From Pseudovibrio sp. M1P-2-3 (GTDB lineage: Bacteria > Pseudomonadota > Alphaproteobacteria > Rhizobiales > Stappiaceae), in the NCBI RefSeq assembly GCF_031501865.1, contig NZ_JARRCW010000001.1, positions 4,477,001-4,541,000 on the forward strand: a stretch of DNA of 64,000 nucleotides, written 5' to 3'. Numbering within the stretch: the first letter of the stretch is position 1; every line of letters starts with the position of its first letter. The notes beneath the pieces are model-generated. The model worked only from the letters and a program-made list of their open reading frames with translations, was not told the DNA's origin and did no database searches. Positions 1 through 8,400 of the stretch are shown here, one piece after another. The position numbers were made by a program, and so were the translations under genes.

Positions 1-564
1 ACAGGCAACCGCTCGTCCATAGTTTGGAGTGAAAAAACCACCGAGGCAGAAAGACTTGTGAACGGAGATGACTTCACGTTCGAAATTGAACTAGAACGTC
101 GCTTTGGTCACCACCTTGGAAAAATTCATATAGATGGCCCAAGAAAAGCATTCCCTTTAAGCCTTACACTGGCACGAACGTTTATCAGTAACCGCTTCGC
201 TCTAGCTGGAGATGCTGCACATGGCATTCACCCTATTGCAGGTCAGGGTTTAAACTTTGGATTTAAAGACGTTGCTGCCTTAAGTGAGGTTCTGGTAGAC
301 ACCCACAGGTTGGGCCTTGATATCGGCGCTGAGCATATTTTGGAAAGGTATCAACGCTGGCGGCGTTTTGATACCTATCAGATGGGTGTGACAACAGACG
401 TTCTAAATCGCTTATTTTCCAATGATATTGGACCTGTTCGGGCTCTTCGTGACTTTGGACTAAGCCTCGTGGAGCGCATGCCACAGTTGAAACAGCACTT
501 TATTGGCGAAGCAGCCGCAATGAGCGGACCTTCTCCAAAGCTTCTAATGGGACACCCGCTCTAA
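1..564 (+). CDS. UbiH/COQ6-family FAD-dependent monooxygenase, C-terminal part (5' cut by window)
   Basis: The frame is open from base 1, so the gene begins upstream and only the last 187 residues are visible. The segment GDAAHGIHPIAGQGLNFGFKD (about residues 71-91 of the visible part) is the second FAD-binding motif of the UbiH/UbiF/COQ6 hydroxylases. These enzymes add hydroxyl groups to the ubiquinone ring at the inner membrane. The N-terminal Rossmann GxGxxG motif lies outside the window, so substrate position cannot be judged. The SDR gene follows 30 bases downstream on the same strand and may be co-transcribed. A related FAD monooxygenase outside ubiquinone synthesis is possible but less likely. 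Confidence 0.85.
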   Translation, partial: TGNRSSIVWSEKTTEAERLVNGDDFTFEIELERRFGHHLGKIHIDGPRKAFPLSLTLARTFISNRFALAGDAAHGIHPIAGQGLNFGFKDVAALSEVLVDTHRLGLDIGAEHILERYQRWRRFDTYQMGVTTDVLNRLFSNDIGPVRALRDFGLSLVERMPQLKQHFIGEAAAMSGPSPKLLMGHPL

Positions 565-594
565 ATTGAAGCTCAAGAAAGTATAGGTTTACTC

Positions 595-1455
595 ATGCAG
601 GCAACCAAGGCTGACCGTTCTATTCTTATAACAGGGTGTTCCAGTGGTATTGGCCTTCATGCCGCTCACATATTGAAAAAACTCAACTGGCAAGTCTTTC
701 CCACTTGTCGGAACTCTAAGGATGTTGACCGGTTACGAGAAGACGGTTTTGAAGCATATAAACTAGATTATCAGAACAGCAATTCCATCAAGAACGCTCT
801 ATCGCATATTCTATCTAAAGCAGATGGACGGTTGGACGCTCTTTTTAATAACGGTGCCTATGGCCTACCTGGAGCTATAGAAGATTTACCAGTTCATGCG
901 CTACGAGAGCAGTTCGAAGCAAACTTCTTTGGATGGCACGATCTGACGACTCAGGTAATTCCTGTAATGAGGCAACAAAAATATGGGCGCATTGTACAGT
1001 GCTCTTCAGTGCTCGGTCTTGTAGCAATGAAATATCGAGGGGCTTACAATGCCTCTAAATTTGCTCTTGAGGGATATACAGACACGCTTCGCCTTGAACT
1101 CGCAGGATCAGGAATCCAAGTCTCTCTGATTGAGCCCGGTCCAATTAGGACCCAATTTACCCAAAACGCTATAGCGGCTTTCTATCGGGATGTTGGCGAA
1201 GAACGCATGAAAGCTTCTCACTTCGCGCAAATTTATGACAAGCGCCTCAAACACATGTCTAAAGGCGGAGCTAGTCGCTTTAAACTGGAGCCAGACGCGG
1301 TTGTTCAAAAACTAATTCATGCTCTTGAAGCCAATAAAGCGCGCCCAAGGTATTATGTCACGGTTCCAACGAGCCTTATGGGAACTTTGCGGCGGGTATT
1401 GCCTTATGCTGTTCTGGACAGAGTACTGCTCAAAGCATCGGACTCTGAAGAATAG
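595..1455 (+). CDS. Short-chain dehydrogenase/reductase (SDR) family oxidoreductase
   Basis: A 286-residue classical SDR. The cofactor motif TGCSSGIG is at about residues 14-21, an NNGAYG segment (the NNAG-like motif) at about 86-91, and the catalytic YNASK with the upstream serine (CSSVLG) near residues 137-160. A PGPI segment follows, as expected. The length is slightly above the usual 250-280 residues because of a C-terminal tail. Substrate cannot be told from sequence; this subgroup includes many NAD(P)-dependent reductases of unknown substrate. It follows the UbiH-like gene closely and ends 20 bases before tspO, so an operon is likely. The ATG at 595 lies after a weak purine-rich stretch. 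Confidence 0.9.
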   Translation: MQATKADRSILITGCSSGIGLHAAHILKKLNWQVFPTCRNSKDVDRLREDGFEAYKLDYQNSNSIKNALSHILSKADGRLDALFNNGAYGLPGAIEDLPVHALREQFEANFFGWHDLTTQVIPVMRQQKYGRIVQCSSVLGLVAMKYRGAYNASKFALEGYTDTLRLELAGSGIQVSLIEPGPIRTQFTQNAIAAFYRDVGEERMKASHFAQIYDKRLKHMSKGGASRFKLEPDAVVQKLIHALEANKARPRYYVTVPTSLMGTLRRVLPYAVLDRVLLKASDSEE

Positions 1456-1475
1456 CAAGAGGAAAGGAGAGCTTT

Positions 1476-2006
1476 GTGCTCTTAAGCGAACACCACAAGA
1501 AGAAATTGAAAAATAGGACTGTCTGGAGCAGGCTCTTTGGCTGGGCATTACTGTGTTACGCAATAGCCAGCTTTGGCGGTATTGTTACGGCTCCAGCAAT
1601 TCCAACGTGGTATGCTCAATTAACAAAGCCTTTCTTCTCTCCTCCTGACTGGGTGTTTGCACCTGTTTGGACCGTTCTATACACCATGATGGCATTCTCT
1701 GTCTGGTTAGCTCAAGAATTCGAACAGCCGCAGCAAAGTAATTCAGCAAATGCGCCCTCAAAGTTTTCTGCTCAATTCCTTTTCTTAATACAGCTAGCCC
1801 TAAATGGTGTGTGGTCGTGGGTCTTTTTCAAATTACAAGCTCCCCTTCCAGCTCTTGGCGTACTCATCTCCATTATCTTTTTTGTTGTGTGTACCCTCAT
1901 CGTTTTTCGAGCAAGACAACCAATTGCCGCGTGGTTTTTACTCCCCTATCTTTTCTGGTTGTTTTTCGCAGCCACCTTGAATGCTGCAATTGTCTATCTA
2001 AACTAA
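1476..2006 (+). CDS. tspO: TspO/MBR family tryptophan-rich sensory protein
   Basis: A 176-residue membrane protein with five predicted helices and the family's aromatic-rich signature: W-Y-x2-L-x-KP-x2-SPPDWVFAPVWTVLYT near residues 45-70, then NGVWSWVFFK and a C-terminal LNAAIVYLN. TspO proteins bind porphyrins and other tetrapyrroles and affect their export or breakdown and stress signalling. The start is a GTG at 1476, chosen because ggaaaggaga sits directly upstream at 1461-1470. It lies 20 bases after the SDR gene. A corrinoid adenosyltransferase two genes later means two tetrapyrrole-linked genes share this run, which may be coincidence. A linker of about 20 residues rich in Gln, Ser and Asn sits between helices 2 and 3. 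Confidence 0.92.
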   Translation: MLLSEHHKKKLKNRTVWSRLFGWALLCYAIASFGGIVTAPAIPTWYAQLTKPFFSPPDWVFAPVWTVLYTMMAFSVWLAQEFEQPQQSNSANAPSKFSAQFLFLIQLALNGVWSWVFFKLQAPLPALGVLISIIFFVVCTLIVFRARQPIAAWFLLPYLFWLFFAATLNAAIVYLN

Positions 2007-2040
2007 GCCTTCAGAGAATCTATCTAATCAGGAGTTTTCT

Positions 2041-2238
2041 ATGAGCGGAGTCCTCTCCACCCTAATTCCAGTAGCTCTGCTGGCGCTCGCCCTCGTGCTT
2101 GCTCTAGGACTTTGGAATATGATGCGTGGCGGAAGTACAGACCGCTCCCAAAAGCTCATGCGCTGGCGAATCCTAATTCAGTTCGTTGTAATTTTGCTTG
2201 TAATGGCTAGCGTTTACCTAGCTAGCACCAACAATTAG
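2041..2238 (+). CDS. Twin transmembrane (HIG1-like) small membrane protein
   Basis: A 65-residue protein made of two hydrophobic helices (about residues 5-27 and 44-62) joined by a short basic loop carrying RSQKLMRWRI. This layout matches the small twin-transmembrane or HIG1-domain proteins that are common in alphaproteobacteria, often just upstream of a cobalamin adenosyltransferase and etfB as here. HIG1 proteins in mitochondria assist respiratory complexes; a similar inner-membrane role in this bacterium is only an inference. An AGGAG sits about 7 bases upstream of the ATG (caggagttttct). It is 34 bases after tspO and 19 before the adenosyltransferase. Confidence 0.8.
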   Translation: MSGVLSTLIPVALLALALVLALGLWNMMRGGSTDRSQKLMRWRILIQFVVILLVMASVYLASTNN

Positions 2239-2257
2239 CCTCTAAAGGTGAATTTCA

Positions 2258-2833
2258 ATGGTTATCTTAAATAAGATTTACACGCGCACCGGGGATGATG
2301 GCACAACAGCTTTAGGAAGTGGCGAGCGGCGTGTGAAACACGACCTTCGTATTGATGCCTATGGAACTGTTGATGAAGTCAACTCCATTATTGGGATTGT
2401 TCGTCTTCATGCCAAAACAGAGCTCCCCGCCTTTGAACAACGTTTGGCCTTGCTTCAGCATGACCTGTTTGATTTGGGTGCCGATTTGGCAACGCCGGAA
2501 AGTGGTGAAGACTTGGGATACGAGCCTTTACGCATAACAAAAAAACAGGTTGAATCCTTAGAAGAGCTAATCGATGAAATGAATGCAGACCTTTCCACCC
2601 TACGCTCTTTCGTTTTACCAGGCGGGACCCCACTAGCAGTACATTTGCACCATGCCAGAACTGTTACACGGCGTGCTGAGAGGGTCGTTAGTGCCCTTAA
2701 AGAACAGGAATCAATTAATCATCAAGCCTTGCTTTATCTAAATCGTCTATCAGACCTACTGTTTGTTGCATCACGGTATGCCAATGACAAAGGGGAAAGT
2801 GATGTCTTATGGGTGGCAGGTCACAATAGATAA
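2258..2833 (+). CDS. PduO-type cob(I)alamin adenosyltransferase
   Basis: A 191-residue enzyme that transfers the adenosyl group from ATP to cob(I)alamin, giving coenzyme B12. The N-terminal TRTGDDGTT motif (about residues 9-17) binds ATP, YGTVDEVNS follows near residues 35-43, and the C-terminal ARTVTRRAERVV helix carries the conserved arginines. Length and motif order are standard for the PduO/MMAB class, which is unrelated to CobA/BtuR. In alphaproteobacteria the product mostly serves methylmalonyl-CoA mutase and similar enzymes. It is the last gene of the run from 595 or earlier; a 275-base gap then leads to etfB. Confidence 0.93.
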   Translation: MVILNKIYTRTGDDGTTALGSGERRVKHDLRIDAYGTVDEVNSIIGIVRLHAKTELPAFEQRLALLQHDLFDLGADLATPESGEDLGYEPLRITKKQVESLEELIDEMNADLSTLRSFVLPGGTPLAVHLHHARTVTRRAERVVSALKEQESINHQALLYLNRLSDLLFVASRYANDKGESDVLWVAGHNR

Positions 2834-3108
2834 TAACTCCGTTTCTAAATTTTTGTTTGAAAACCTGTCACCAAGGGTTGAAATCGCGTCATATGCCCGC
2901 ATGTATCGCAACAGGAATTATACATTGGTTGAACTGCAGCCATAATTTACAATGTACCTGCGTTGACAGTTTATAGGCAGCTAGCTACGGTCACCCGCAA
3001 ATTGCTTCGCATAAAAGATCTCTCATAGTCGTTGCTCAATGTGCAGTCGACCTGAGGTGGCTAGGCAGTAAAACTGTTCCAGCTTTTTCATTTGGAGGTT
3101 TTGTTAGA
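2834..3108 (+). promoter_or_regulatory. Intergenic region with candidate sigma-70-like promoter for etfBA
   Basis: This 275-base gap holds no convincing gene. A TTGACA hexamer at 2963-2968 is followed after exactly 17 bases by TACGGT at 2986-2991. That is a good -35 box with a weak -10, about 118 bases upstream of the etfB start. The transcript would have a leader of about 110 bases; I see no riboswitch fold in it. An aTTTGGAGG stretch lies just before the etfB ATG and is a strong ribosome binding site. Confidence 0.45.
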
Positions 3109-3858
3109 ATGAAAATAATCGTACCCGTAAAAAGGGTCGTTGACTATAACGTAAAAGTCCGCGTCAAATCCGATGGTTCTGGCGTCGAACTTGCTAACGT
3201 AAAAATGTCCATGAACCCGTTTGATGAAATCGCGGTAGAAGAAGCTCTGCGCTTGAAAGAGGCCGGAAAAGCGACTGAAATCATCGTTGTATCCGTTGGC
3301 CCTCAGCAAGCTACAGAAACAATCCGTACTGGCCTTGCAATGGGCGCTGACCGCGGCATTCTCGTTAAATCAGATGAAACCGCTGAGCCTCTGGCAGTTG
3401 CCAAGATTCTCAAAGGTATTGTTGAAGCCGAAGAACCTGGCTTGGTTATTCTTGGTAAACAGGCGATTGATGATGACTGTAACCAAACAGGTCAGATGCT
3501 CGCAGCCCTCCTCGACTGGTCTCAAGGTACTTTCGCTTCCAAGGTAAGCTTGGAAGATGAAACAGTTGACGTGACTCGCGAAATCGACGGTGGTCTACAG
3601 ACCGTAAAGCTGAAGCTACCAGCAATTGTGACTACCGATCTCCGTCTTAATGAGCCTCGCTACGCATCTTTGCCGAACATCATGAAAGCAAAGAAGAAGC
3701 CGATCGACGAAAAAACACCTGCAGATTTTGGTGTTGATTTGGCTCCGCGCCTCAAGGTTCTTAAAACCGCTGAACCTGCTAGCCGTCAGGCTGGTGTAAA
3801 AGTTGCCTCCGTTGCTGAGCTTGTTGACAAGCTTAAAAACGAAGCAAGTGTCCTTTAA
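3109..3858 (+). CDS. etfB: Electron transfer flavoprotein subunit beta
   Basis: A 249-residue EtfB. It begins with [19 protein letters not shown] and carries the AMP-binding region with [16 protein letters not shown] (about residues 36-51) and the DDCNQTGQ segment near residue 125. The C-terminal part has the [21 protein letters not shown] stretch typical of the family's recognition arm. With EtfA it forms a soluble FAD/AMP heterodimer that takes electrons from acyl-CoA and other dehydrogenases and hands them to ETF-ubiquinone oxidoreductase. etfA follows after 23 bases with its own GAGGAG site, so the two are one operon. The start is supported by TTTGGAGG upstream. Confidence 0.97.
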   Translation: MKIIVPVKRVVDYNVKVRVKSDGSGVELANVKMSMNPFDEIAVEEALRLKEAGKATEIIVVSVGPQQATETIRTGLAMGADRGILVKSDETAEPLAVAKILKGIVEAEEPGLVILGKQAIDDDCNQTGQMLAALLDWSQGTFASKVSLEDETVDVTREIDGGLQTVKLKLPAIVTTDLRLNEPRYASLPNIMKAKKKPIDEKTPADFGVDLAPRLKVLKTAEPASRQAGVKVASVAELVDKLKNEASVL

Positions 3859-3881
3859 AGCCAGACAAGAGGAGTATTGAA

Positions 3882-4811
3882 ATGACCACGCTTCTTGTGG
3901 CTGAACACACAAATACAGAACTGAATGACGCAACATTAAAAGCAGCAGCAGCTGCTGCTGCAATGGGTGGTGACATCCATGTTCTCGTTGCGGGTAAAGA
4001 TTGTGGCGCTGTTGCTGAATCTGCTGCCAAAATTTCCGGTGTCTCCAAGGTTATCGTTGCTGACAACGCCGCCTATGAGCACCAACTGGCAGAAGCAACT
4101 GCAGAGCTAATTCTGGGCCTTGCAAGTGACTATGATGCAATTATTGCGGCAGCTACAACCTCTGGTAAGAACACTCTTCCAAGAGTAGCGGCAAAGCTTG
4201 ATGTCATGCAGATTTCAGATGTGATCGCTGTTGTTTCAGCTGACACATTTGAGCGTCCTATCTATGCAGGTAATGCTATTCAAACTGTACAGTCCACCGA
4301 CGCTAAAAAGGTTCTGACAGTTCGTACAGCTTCCTTTGCAGCAGCAGGTACCGACGGTTCTGCCAGCATCGAGACTGTTTCTGTATCACCAACTTCTGAC
4401 CTCTCTACCTTTGTAGGTGCAGAAATTGCTGAATCCGACCGCCCAGAACTGACTTCTGCGAAAATCATTATCTCCGGTGGCCGTGCACTTGGTTCTGAAG
4501 AGCAGTTCCAGAAAGTCATCACACCTGTGGCTGACAAACTTGGTGCAGCTATCGGCGCATCTCGCGCTGCTGTTGATGCCGGCTACGCTCCTAATGACTG
4601 GCAGGTTGGTCAGACAGGTAAAGTTGTAGCTCCAGATCTCTACATCGCTTGTGGTATCTCCGGTGCTATCCAGCATCTGGCAGGCATGAAAGACTCAAAA
4701 GTGATTGTTGCTATCAACAAGGACGAAGAAGCACCAATTTTCCAGGTTGCTGATTACGGCCTTGTAGCTGATCTCTTTGAAGCTCTCCCTGAGTTAGAAA
4801 AAACACTCTAA
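3882..4811 (+). CDS. etfA: Electron transfer flavoprotein subunit alpha
   Basis: A 309-residue EtfA. The C-terminal FAD domain shows the family sequence [12 protein letters not shown] near residue 200, then [29 protein letters not shown] and [12 protein letters not shown], and a terminal block with NKDEEAPIF and [10 protein letters not shown]. It pairs with EtfB to shuttle electrons from flavin dehydrogenases to the quinone pool. The N-terminal helix has a run of seven alanines encoded by a perfect palindrome at 3942-3961. A strong rho-independent terminator lies directly downstream. The next gene, a hydroxyacyl-CoA dehydrogenase, fits the same fatty-acid or butanoate oxidation theme. Confidence 0.97.
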   Translation: MTTLLVAEHTNTELNDATLKAAAAAAAMGGDIHVLVAGKDCGAVAESAAKISGVSKVIVADNAAYEHQLAEATAELILGLASDYDAIIAAATTSGKNTLPRVAAKLDVMQISDVIAVVSADTFERPIYAGNAIQTVQSTDAKKVLTVRTASFAAAGTDGSASIETVSVSPTSDLSTFVGAEIAESDRPELTSAKIIISGGRALGSEEQFQKVITPVADKLGAAIGASRAAVDAGYAPNDWQVGQTGKVVAPDLYIACGISGAIQHLAGMKDSKVIVAINKDEEAPIFQVADYGLVADLFEALPELEKTL

Positions 4812-4833
4812 TTCCACGTAAAGTTTAAAATTA

Positions 4834-4871
4834 GAACCCCGAAGTGAAATATTTCGCTTCGGGGTTCTTGC
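4834..4871 (+). terminator. Rho-independent terminator of etfBA
   Basis: A long hairpin with arms at 4834-4848 and 4853-4867 (GAACCCCGAAG... / ...CTTCGGGGTTC), with one G-T wobble and a very short loop, then TTGCTGTTT. It lies 22 bases after the etfA stop codon. Confidence 0.8.
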
Positions 4872-4878
4872 TGTTTAG

Positions 4879-4919
4879 TGCAAGACTTGCAATGTATAAA
4901 ACTAACAATTTGTCTTGCA
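4879..4919. promoter_or_regulatory. Inverted repeat flanking a -10-like box, candidate operator of the downstream dehydrogenase
   Basis: TGCAAGAC at 4879-4886 is matched by its exact complement GTCTTGCA at 4912-4919, with half-site centres 33 bases apart (three helical turns). A TATAAA at 4895-4900 lies between the arms, and the start of the dehydrogenase is 40 bases downstream. The geometry suggests a dimeric repressor site over a promoter. The regulator is not identifiable from sequence alone. Confidence 0.4.
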
Positions 4920-4959
4920 AGGCATCTATGCTTGCTTCAGTAAAAACTCGGATCGGACG

Positions 4960-5841
4960 ATGGTGGTCGAACTAAAAAATATTGGTGTTATTGGCGCTGG
5001 CCAAATGGGGAATGGTATTGCCCATGTCTGTGCTTTGGCTGGTTACGATGTTATTTTATACGATATTAACTCGGAAAACCTTCAAAACTCCCTGAATGTC
5101 ATTAAGAGTAATCTGGCTCGTCAGGCCTCCAAAGGCCTGATTACGACTGAACAGGAAAATAAAGCATTTAACCTGATCAAGACATTTGATGATGTGAACT
5201 GCTTGTCAGATACAGATCTCGTCATTGAGGCTGTAAGCGAAAACGAGCAGATCAAGCGTAAAGTTTTCAATAGCATTTGCCCGATTCTTAAGCCGGAAAC
5301 AATTCTGGGAACCAATACGTCCTCCATATCAATTACCCGCCTTGCCTCCACAACTGATCGCCCTGAGCAGTTCATTGGAATTCATTTTATGAATCCCGTG
5401 CCGGTTATGGATTTGGTTGAGTTGGTCCGCGGTATTGCAACGGGTGATGAAACATTCGAGACCAGCCGTAACTTTGTTAAGTCACTAGGTAAAACAGTTG
5501 CTGTTTCCGAAGACTTCCCGGCATTTATGGTGAACCGTATTCTACTGCCAATGATCAATGAAGCTATCTATACGCTTTATGAAGGCGTTGGCTCGGTTGA
5601 AGCTATTGATACGGCTATGCGCCTTGGAGCCAACCATCCAATGGGTCCTTTGCAGCTCGCTGATTTCATTGGTTTGGATACATGCCTTTCCATTATGCAG
5701 ACGCTTTATGAAGGTCTGGCGGATACCAAGTACCGCCCCTGCCCGCTGCTTGTGAAGTACGTGGAAGCCGGATGGCTTGGTCGCAAAACAAAACGCGGCT
5801 TCTATGACTACCGCGGAGAGATTCCAAAGCCTACACGCTAA
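4960..5841 (+). CDS. 3-hydroxybutyryl-CoA dehydrogenase
   Basis: A 293-residue NAD(P)-dependent 3-hydroxyacyl-CoA dehydrogenase that oxidises 3-hydroxybutyryl-CoA to acetoacetyl-CoA, or the reverse. The Rossmann motif GVIGAGQMGNGIAHVCALAGYD is near the N-terminus. NTSSISIT and GIHFMNPVPVMDLVEL (catalytic His and Asn) follow, and the C-terminal domain has DTAMRLGANHPMGPLQLADFIGLD. I chose the ATG at 4960, which gives the usual family length; upstream in-frame codons add only an unconserved leader. It stands alone after the etfBA terminator and ends before its own hairpin. A palindrome in its promoter region suggests regulation. PaaH or FadB-like use in other acyl-CoA routes is possible. Confidence 0.93.
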   Translation: MVVELKNIGVIGAGQMGNGIAHVCALAGYDVILYDINSENLQNSLNVIKSNLARQASKGLITTEQENKAFNLIKTFDDVNCLSDTDLVIEAVSENEQIKRKVFNSICPILKPETILGTNTSSISITRLASTTDRPEQFIGIHFMNPVPVMDLVELVRGIATGDETFETSRNFVKSLGKTVAVSEDFPAFMVNRILLPMINEAIYTLYEGVGSVEAIDTAMRLGANHPMGPLQLADFIGLDTCLSIMQTLYEGLADTKYRPCPLLVKYVEAGWLGRKTKRGFYDYRGEIPKPTR

Positions 5842-5900
5842 TACTCGCTCAATAGGATTTACATCCTATGTGCGTAAATTGTATTGTTCGCATCCGACTT

Positions 5901-5929
5901 AAACCCGCCATACCGGCGGGTTTATTTTT
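5901..5929 (+). terminator. Rho-independent terminator of the 3-hydroxybutyryl-CoA dehydrogenase gene
   Basis: AAACCCGCC (5901-5909) pairs with GGCGGGTTT (5915-5923) around a five-base loop, followed by ATTTTTG. It lies 60 bases after the stop codon and 16 bases before the end of the convergent CobW gene, and may serve both. Confidence 0.82.
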
Positions 5930-5944
5930 GCCTTTCCATCAATG

Positions 5945-7075
5945 CTATTTAAACGATCCTGAGAAGCCGCCTATGGAAAGCGGGTTATTCATTATGCCTT
6001 CTTTATCTGGCGTATCTGAAGAAAGCCCCCCTGTGAATGCACCAAACATACGCTTCACATAGCCCTCAGATAGCCCGTTAGTGATGAACACGAGCCGAGT
6101 GCGTTCATCCTCATCCGGCCACTGATCCAAGCGTACAGGTGGATGGAACACATGTTGAACACCGTGGATGACAAGTGGACGTTCCGGATCATTCTCAACT
6201 TTGATGATCCCCTTCACCCGTAGAAGCTTCTCACCTTGCGTTGAGCGAAGCAAATCAAGAAACATGTCTACGACGCTTTCAGAGACCGCTTGATTTGTAG
6301 AAATGGTGAAAGCTCGTATGGCATCTGAGTGCCTATTTGGATTGTGTTCGTGGTGAGAATGATCATGGCTGTGCGCTTCTTTGAAAGCTTCTTCTTTCAG
6401 CCAGCGTTGGACATCTGGAATTTTTGTTTCAGGATTATAAAGCCCGCAATTGATTAGGGCTTTGGCAGCTGCCTCACCATTTTGCGAGTTGAGAACTTCT
6501 GCCGCCGGGTTCAGGGTTTTCAGCTCTACTAGCAGTCTTTCATAGGCATCTTGACGCTCTTTGGTGTCCAGAAGATCCGTTTTCGTTAGAACAACTCGAT
6601 CAGCCACTGCGATTTGTTTGACTGATTCTTCATGTTCTTGAACTGTCTGAAAACCATTGACAGCATCAACAAGTGTGACCACTCCATCGAGCCTGAAACG
6701 CATGACCAGATACGGGTGCAGCATGACGCTGTGAAGGACAGGGGCAGGATCGGCCAGCCCTGTTGTTTCAATAATAACCCGATTGATTGGCTTAATACGG
6801 CCGTTGTCTATACGCCGGAGAATGTCTTCCAGAGTATTAATCAGATCTCCGCGAATGGTACAGCACAGGCAGCCAGCAGACAGCTCGATTATGCCGTCTT
6901 CAATGGTATCTACGAGCAAATGATCCAGCCCAATTTCACCAAACTCATTGATGATAACAGCAGTATCTTCCAAAGCAGGCTCTTTTAGAACACTATTTAG
7001 GAGCGTTGTTTTTCCCGAACCAAGGAAGCCCGTAATAATGGTCAATGGGATGGGGGGTTTAGGCGTCTTTTGCAT
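5945..7075 (-). CDS. CobW/COG0523-family G3E GTPase, probable metal chaperone
   Basis: A 376-residue G3E-class GTPase. The Walker A motif GFLGSGKT is at residues 16-23, the metal-binding GCLCC at 68-72 (the family's CxCC), and the ETTGLADP and TKTD segments follow. A histidine-rich linker (about residues 235-252, with HSHDHSHHEH) leads into the C-terminal CobW domain. Members deliver zinc, cobalt or other metals to target enzymes in the cytoplasm. The His-rich stretch points to zinc or cobalt handling, but the metal is not determined. No cobalamin-synthesis genes adjoin it, so a cobaltochelatase role is unlikely. The ATG at 7075 is used; the gene is transcribed away from the carboxypeptidase gene end and shows no obvious operator. 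Confidence 0.88.
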   Translation of the reverse strand: MQKTPKPPIPLTIITGFLGSGKTTLLNSVLKEPALEDTAVIINEFGEIGLDHLLVDTIEDGIIELSAGCLCCTIRGDLINTLEDILRRIDNGRIKPINRVIIETTGLADPAPVLHSVMLHPYLVMRFRLDGVVTLVDAVNGFQTVQEHEESVKQIAVADRVVLTKTDLLDTKERQDAYERLLVELKTLNPAAEVLNSQNGEAAAKALINCGLYNPETKIPDVQRWLKEEAFKEAHSHDHSHHEHNPNRHSDAIRAFTISTNQAVSESVVDMFLDLLRSTQGEKLLRVKGIIKVENDPERPLVIHGVQHVFHPPVRLDQWPDEDERTRLVFITNGLSEGYVKRMFGAFTGGLSSDTPDKEGIMNNPLSIGGFSGSFK

Positions 7076-7191
7076 TTTCGAAGTTGCTCACGATTATACC
7101 TTTTCATCCTTATTATAGCTTATTTCCTCCTGCGCAATATGCAGTAGTTTTTGCCTGTGCTTCCCTCTGGTTTTTGTGGTGTCTATTTCCT

Positions 7192-8400
7192 TCATCCATT
7201 TCCGGGTGCATTCTTGGGAATTACAGCGTTATGAAGAGATTTACGGGCAACCGGCTTTGCTGTTGGCAGTGGTATATTCTCGGCCAAAGGCACACCCTTA
7301 TGTTCTTTGATGCCTGCCACACCCACACTGACTTTTATAGGCGCGTAGGACTTTATCTGAGGGCCCAGAATTTCCTCATAGACCCGCGACCAGTTTACTT
7401 TGTTGTTTGCACTGACAACCTTTATCCCTTCGGAACGTGGAAGCTCTGAGTTTGCATAGGAGAGCGTAGGCAGCTCTGCTCGTTTTGTACCAAATCTATC
7501 GACAAGCTCTTGAGCTGTCGGCTTCTCATTCCGTTTACAGTATTGATCTGCTGGCGGACTTTTAACTTTTTGAGGGGCTAAGTGATAAAGTGACGGGCCA
7601 GTGCTGTTTTTAAACCCGTTATCAATGAGTTTTTTTGCAAATGCCGCTCTTTCAAGGCCTGAGGCCGCGCCTAATACAACGGCTATCAAGGTTCTGCCAC
7701 GACGAGTTGCCGACGTTGCCACATTGTAACCGGAGTTACATATGTACCCTGTTTTCAGTCCATTGGCGCCTTCCACACGCAGAAGGTAATCCTTGTTCCC
7801 AGACCTCATTGTGCGCTTACCGAAACGAATACCCGCTTGTTTCATATAGTTTCGGTGTTGCGGGAATTCGGTCCACAAAGCCCGTGCAAGAATAGCAAGA
7901 TCTCTAGCTGACGATACCTGCCTATTGTCAGGCAAACCGTGGGGGTTCACAAACTGTGTATGTGTTAAACCCATTTTTCTGGCGGTTTTGTTCATCATGC
8001 GAACAAACTCTTGTTCACTCCCACCAGCAGCTTCGCTAATCGCCACTGCAATATCATTTGCAGACTTTACAAGCAGCATATTCAAAGCGCTATCAAGGGT
8101 CATAAGTGTACCAACCTTGAAACCCATTTTGCTGGGAGGCTGGTTAAGAGCCCGCTGTGAAATCCGGACCGGGCTTTGCAGCGTAAGCTGGCTCTGCCCA
8201 ATTTGGCTAAAGACCACATAGGCTGTCATCATTTTAGTGAGAGAGGCTGGATACCATTTTTGAAAAGCCTCATGCTGTTCAAGAACTGTTCCATCCTTCG
8301 CGTCCACAACGATCCATGCCGCCACATCAGCATTTGCAGGAAGAGCTCCGGTAGCCAAAGCCAGCAGAGCAGCCAAAACAATGGTCCTAAATTTTTTCAT
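7192..8400 (-). CDS. D-alanyl-D-alanine carboxypeptidase (penicillin-binding protein, peptidase S11)
   Basis: A 402-residue secreted S11 peptidase that trims the terminal D-Ala from peptidoglycan pentapeptides. A signal peptide covers about residues 1-24 (KKF, hydrophobic core, ANA cleavage). The active-site motifs are SLTK at 53-56, SAN at 113-115 and KTG at 216-218. After the catalytic domain there is a C-terminal extension of about 130 residues, rich in Lys, Pro and Ala, without an obvious amphipathic membrane anchor of the E. coli DacA type. I chose the ATG at 8400 because it starts a clean signal peptide; an upstream TTG at 8427 would add nine residues. The gene is separated from the CobW gene by 116 bases. 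Confidence 0.9.
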   Translation of the reverse strand: MKKFRTIVLAALLALATGALPANADVAAWIVVDAKDGTVLEQHEAFQKWYPASLTKMMTAYVVFSQIGQSQLTLQSPVRISQRALNQPPSKMGFKVGTLMTLDSALNMLLVKSANDIAVAISEAAGGSEQEFVRMMNKTARKMGLTHTQFVNPHGLPDNRQVSSARDLAILARALWTEFPQHRNYMKQAGIRFGKRTMRSGNKDYLLRVEGANGLKTGYICNSGYNVATSATRRGRTLIAVVLGAASGLERAAFAKKLIDNGFKNSTGPSLYHLAPQKVKSPPADQYCKRNEKPTAQELVDRFGTKRAELPTLSYANSELPRSEGIKVVSANNKVNWSRVYEEILGPQIKSYAPIKVSVGVAGIKEHKGVPLAENIPLPTAKPVARKSLHNAVIPKNAPGNG

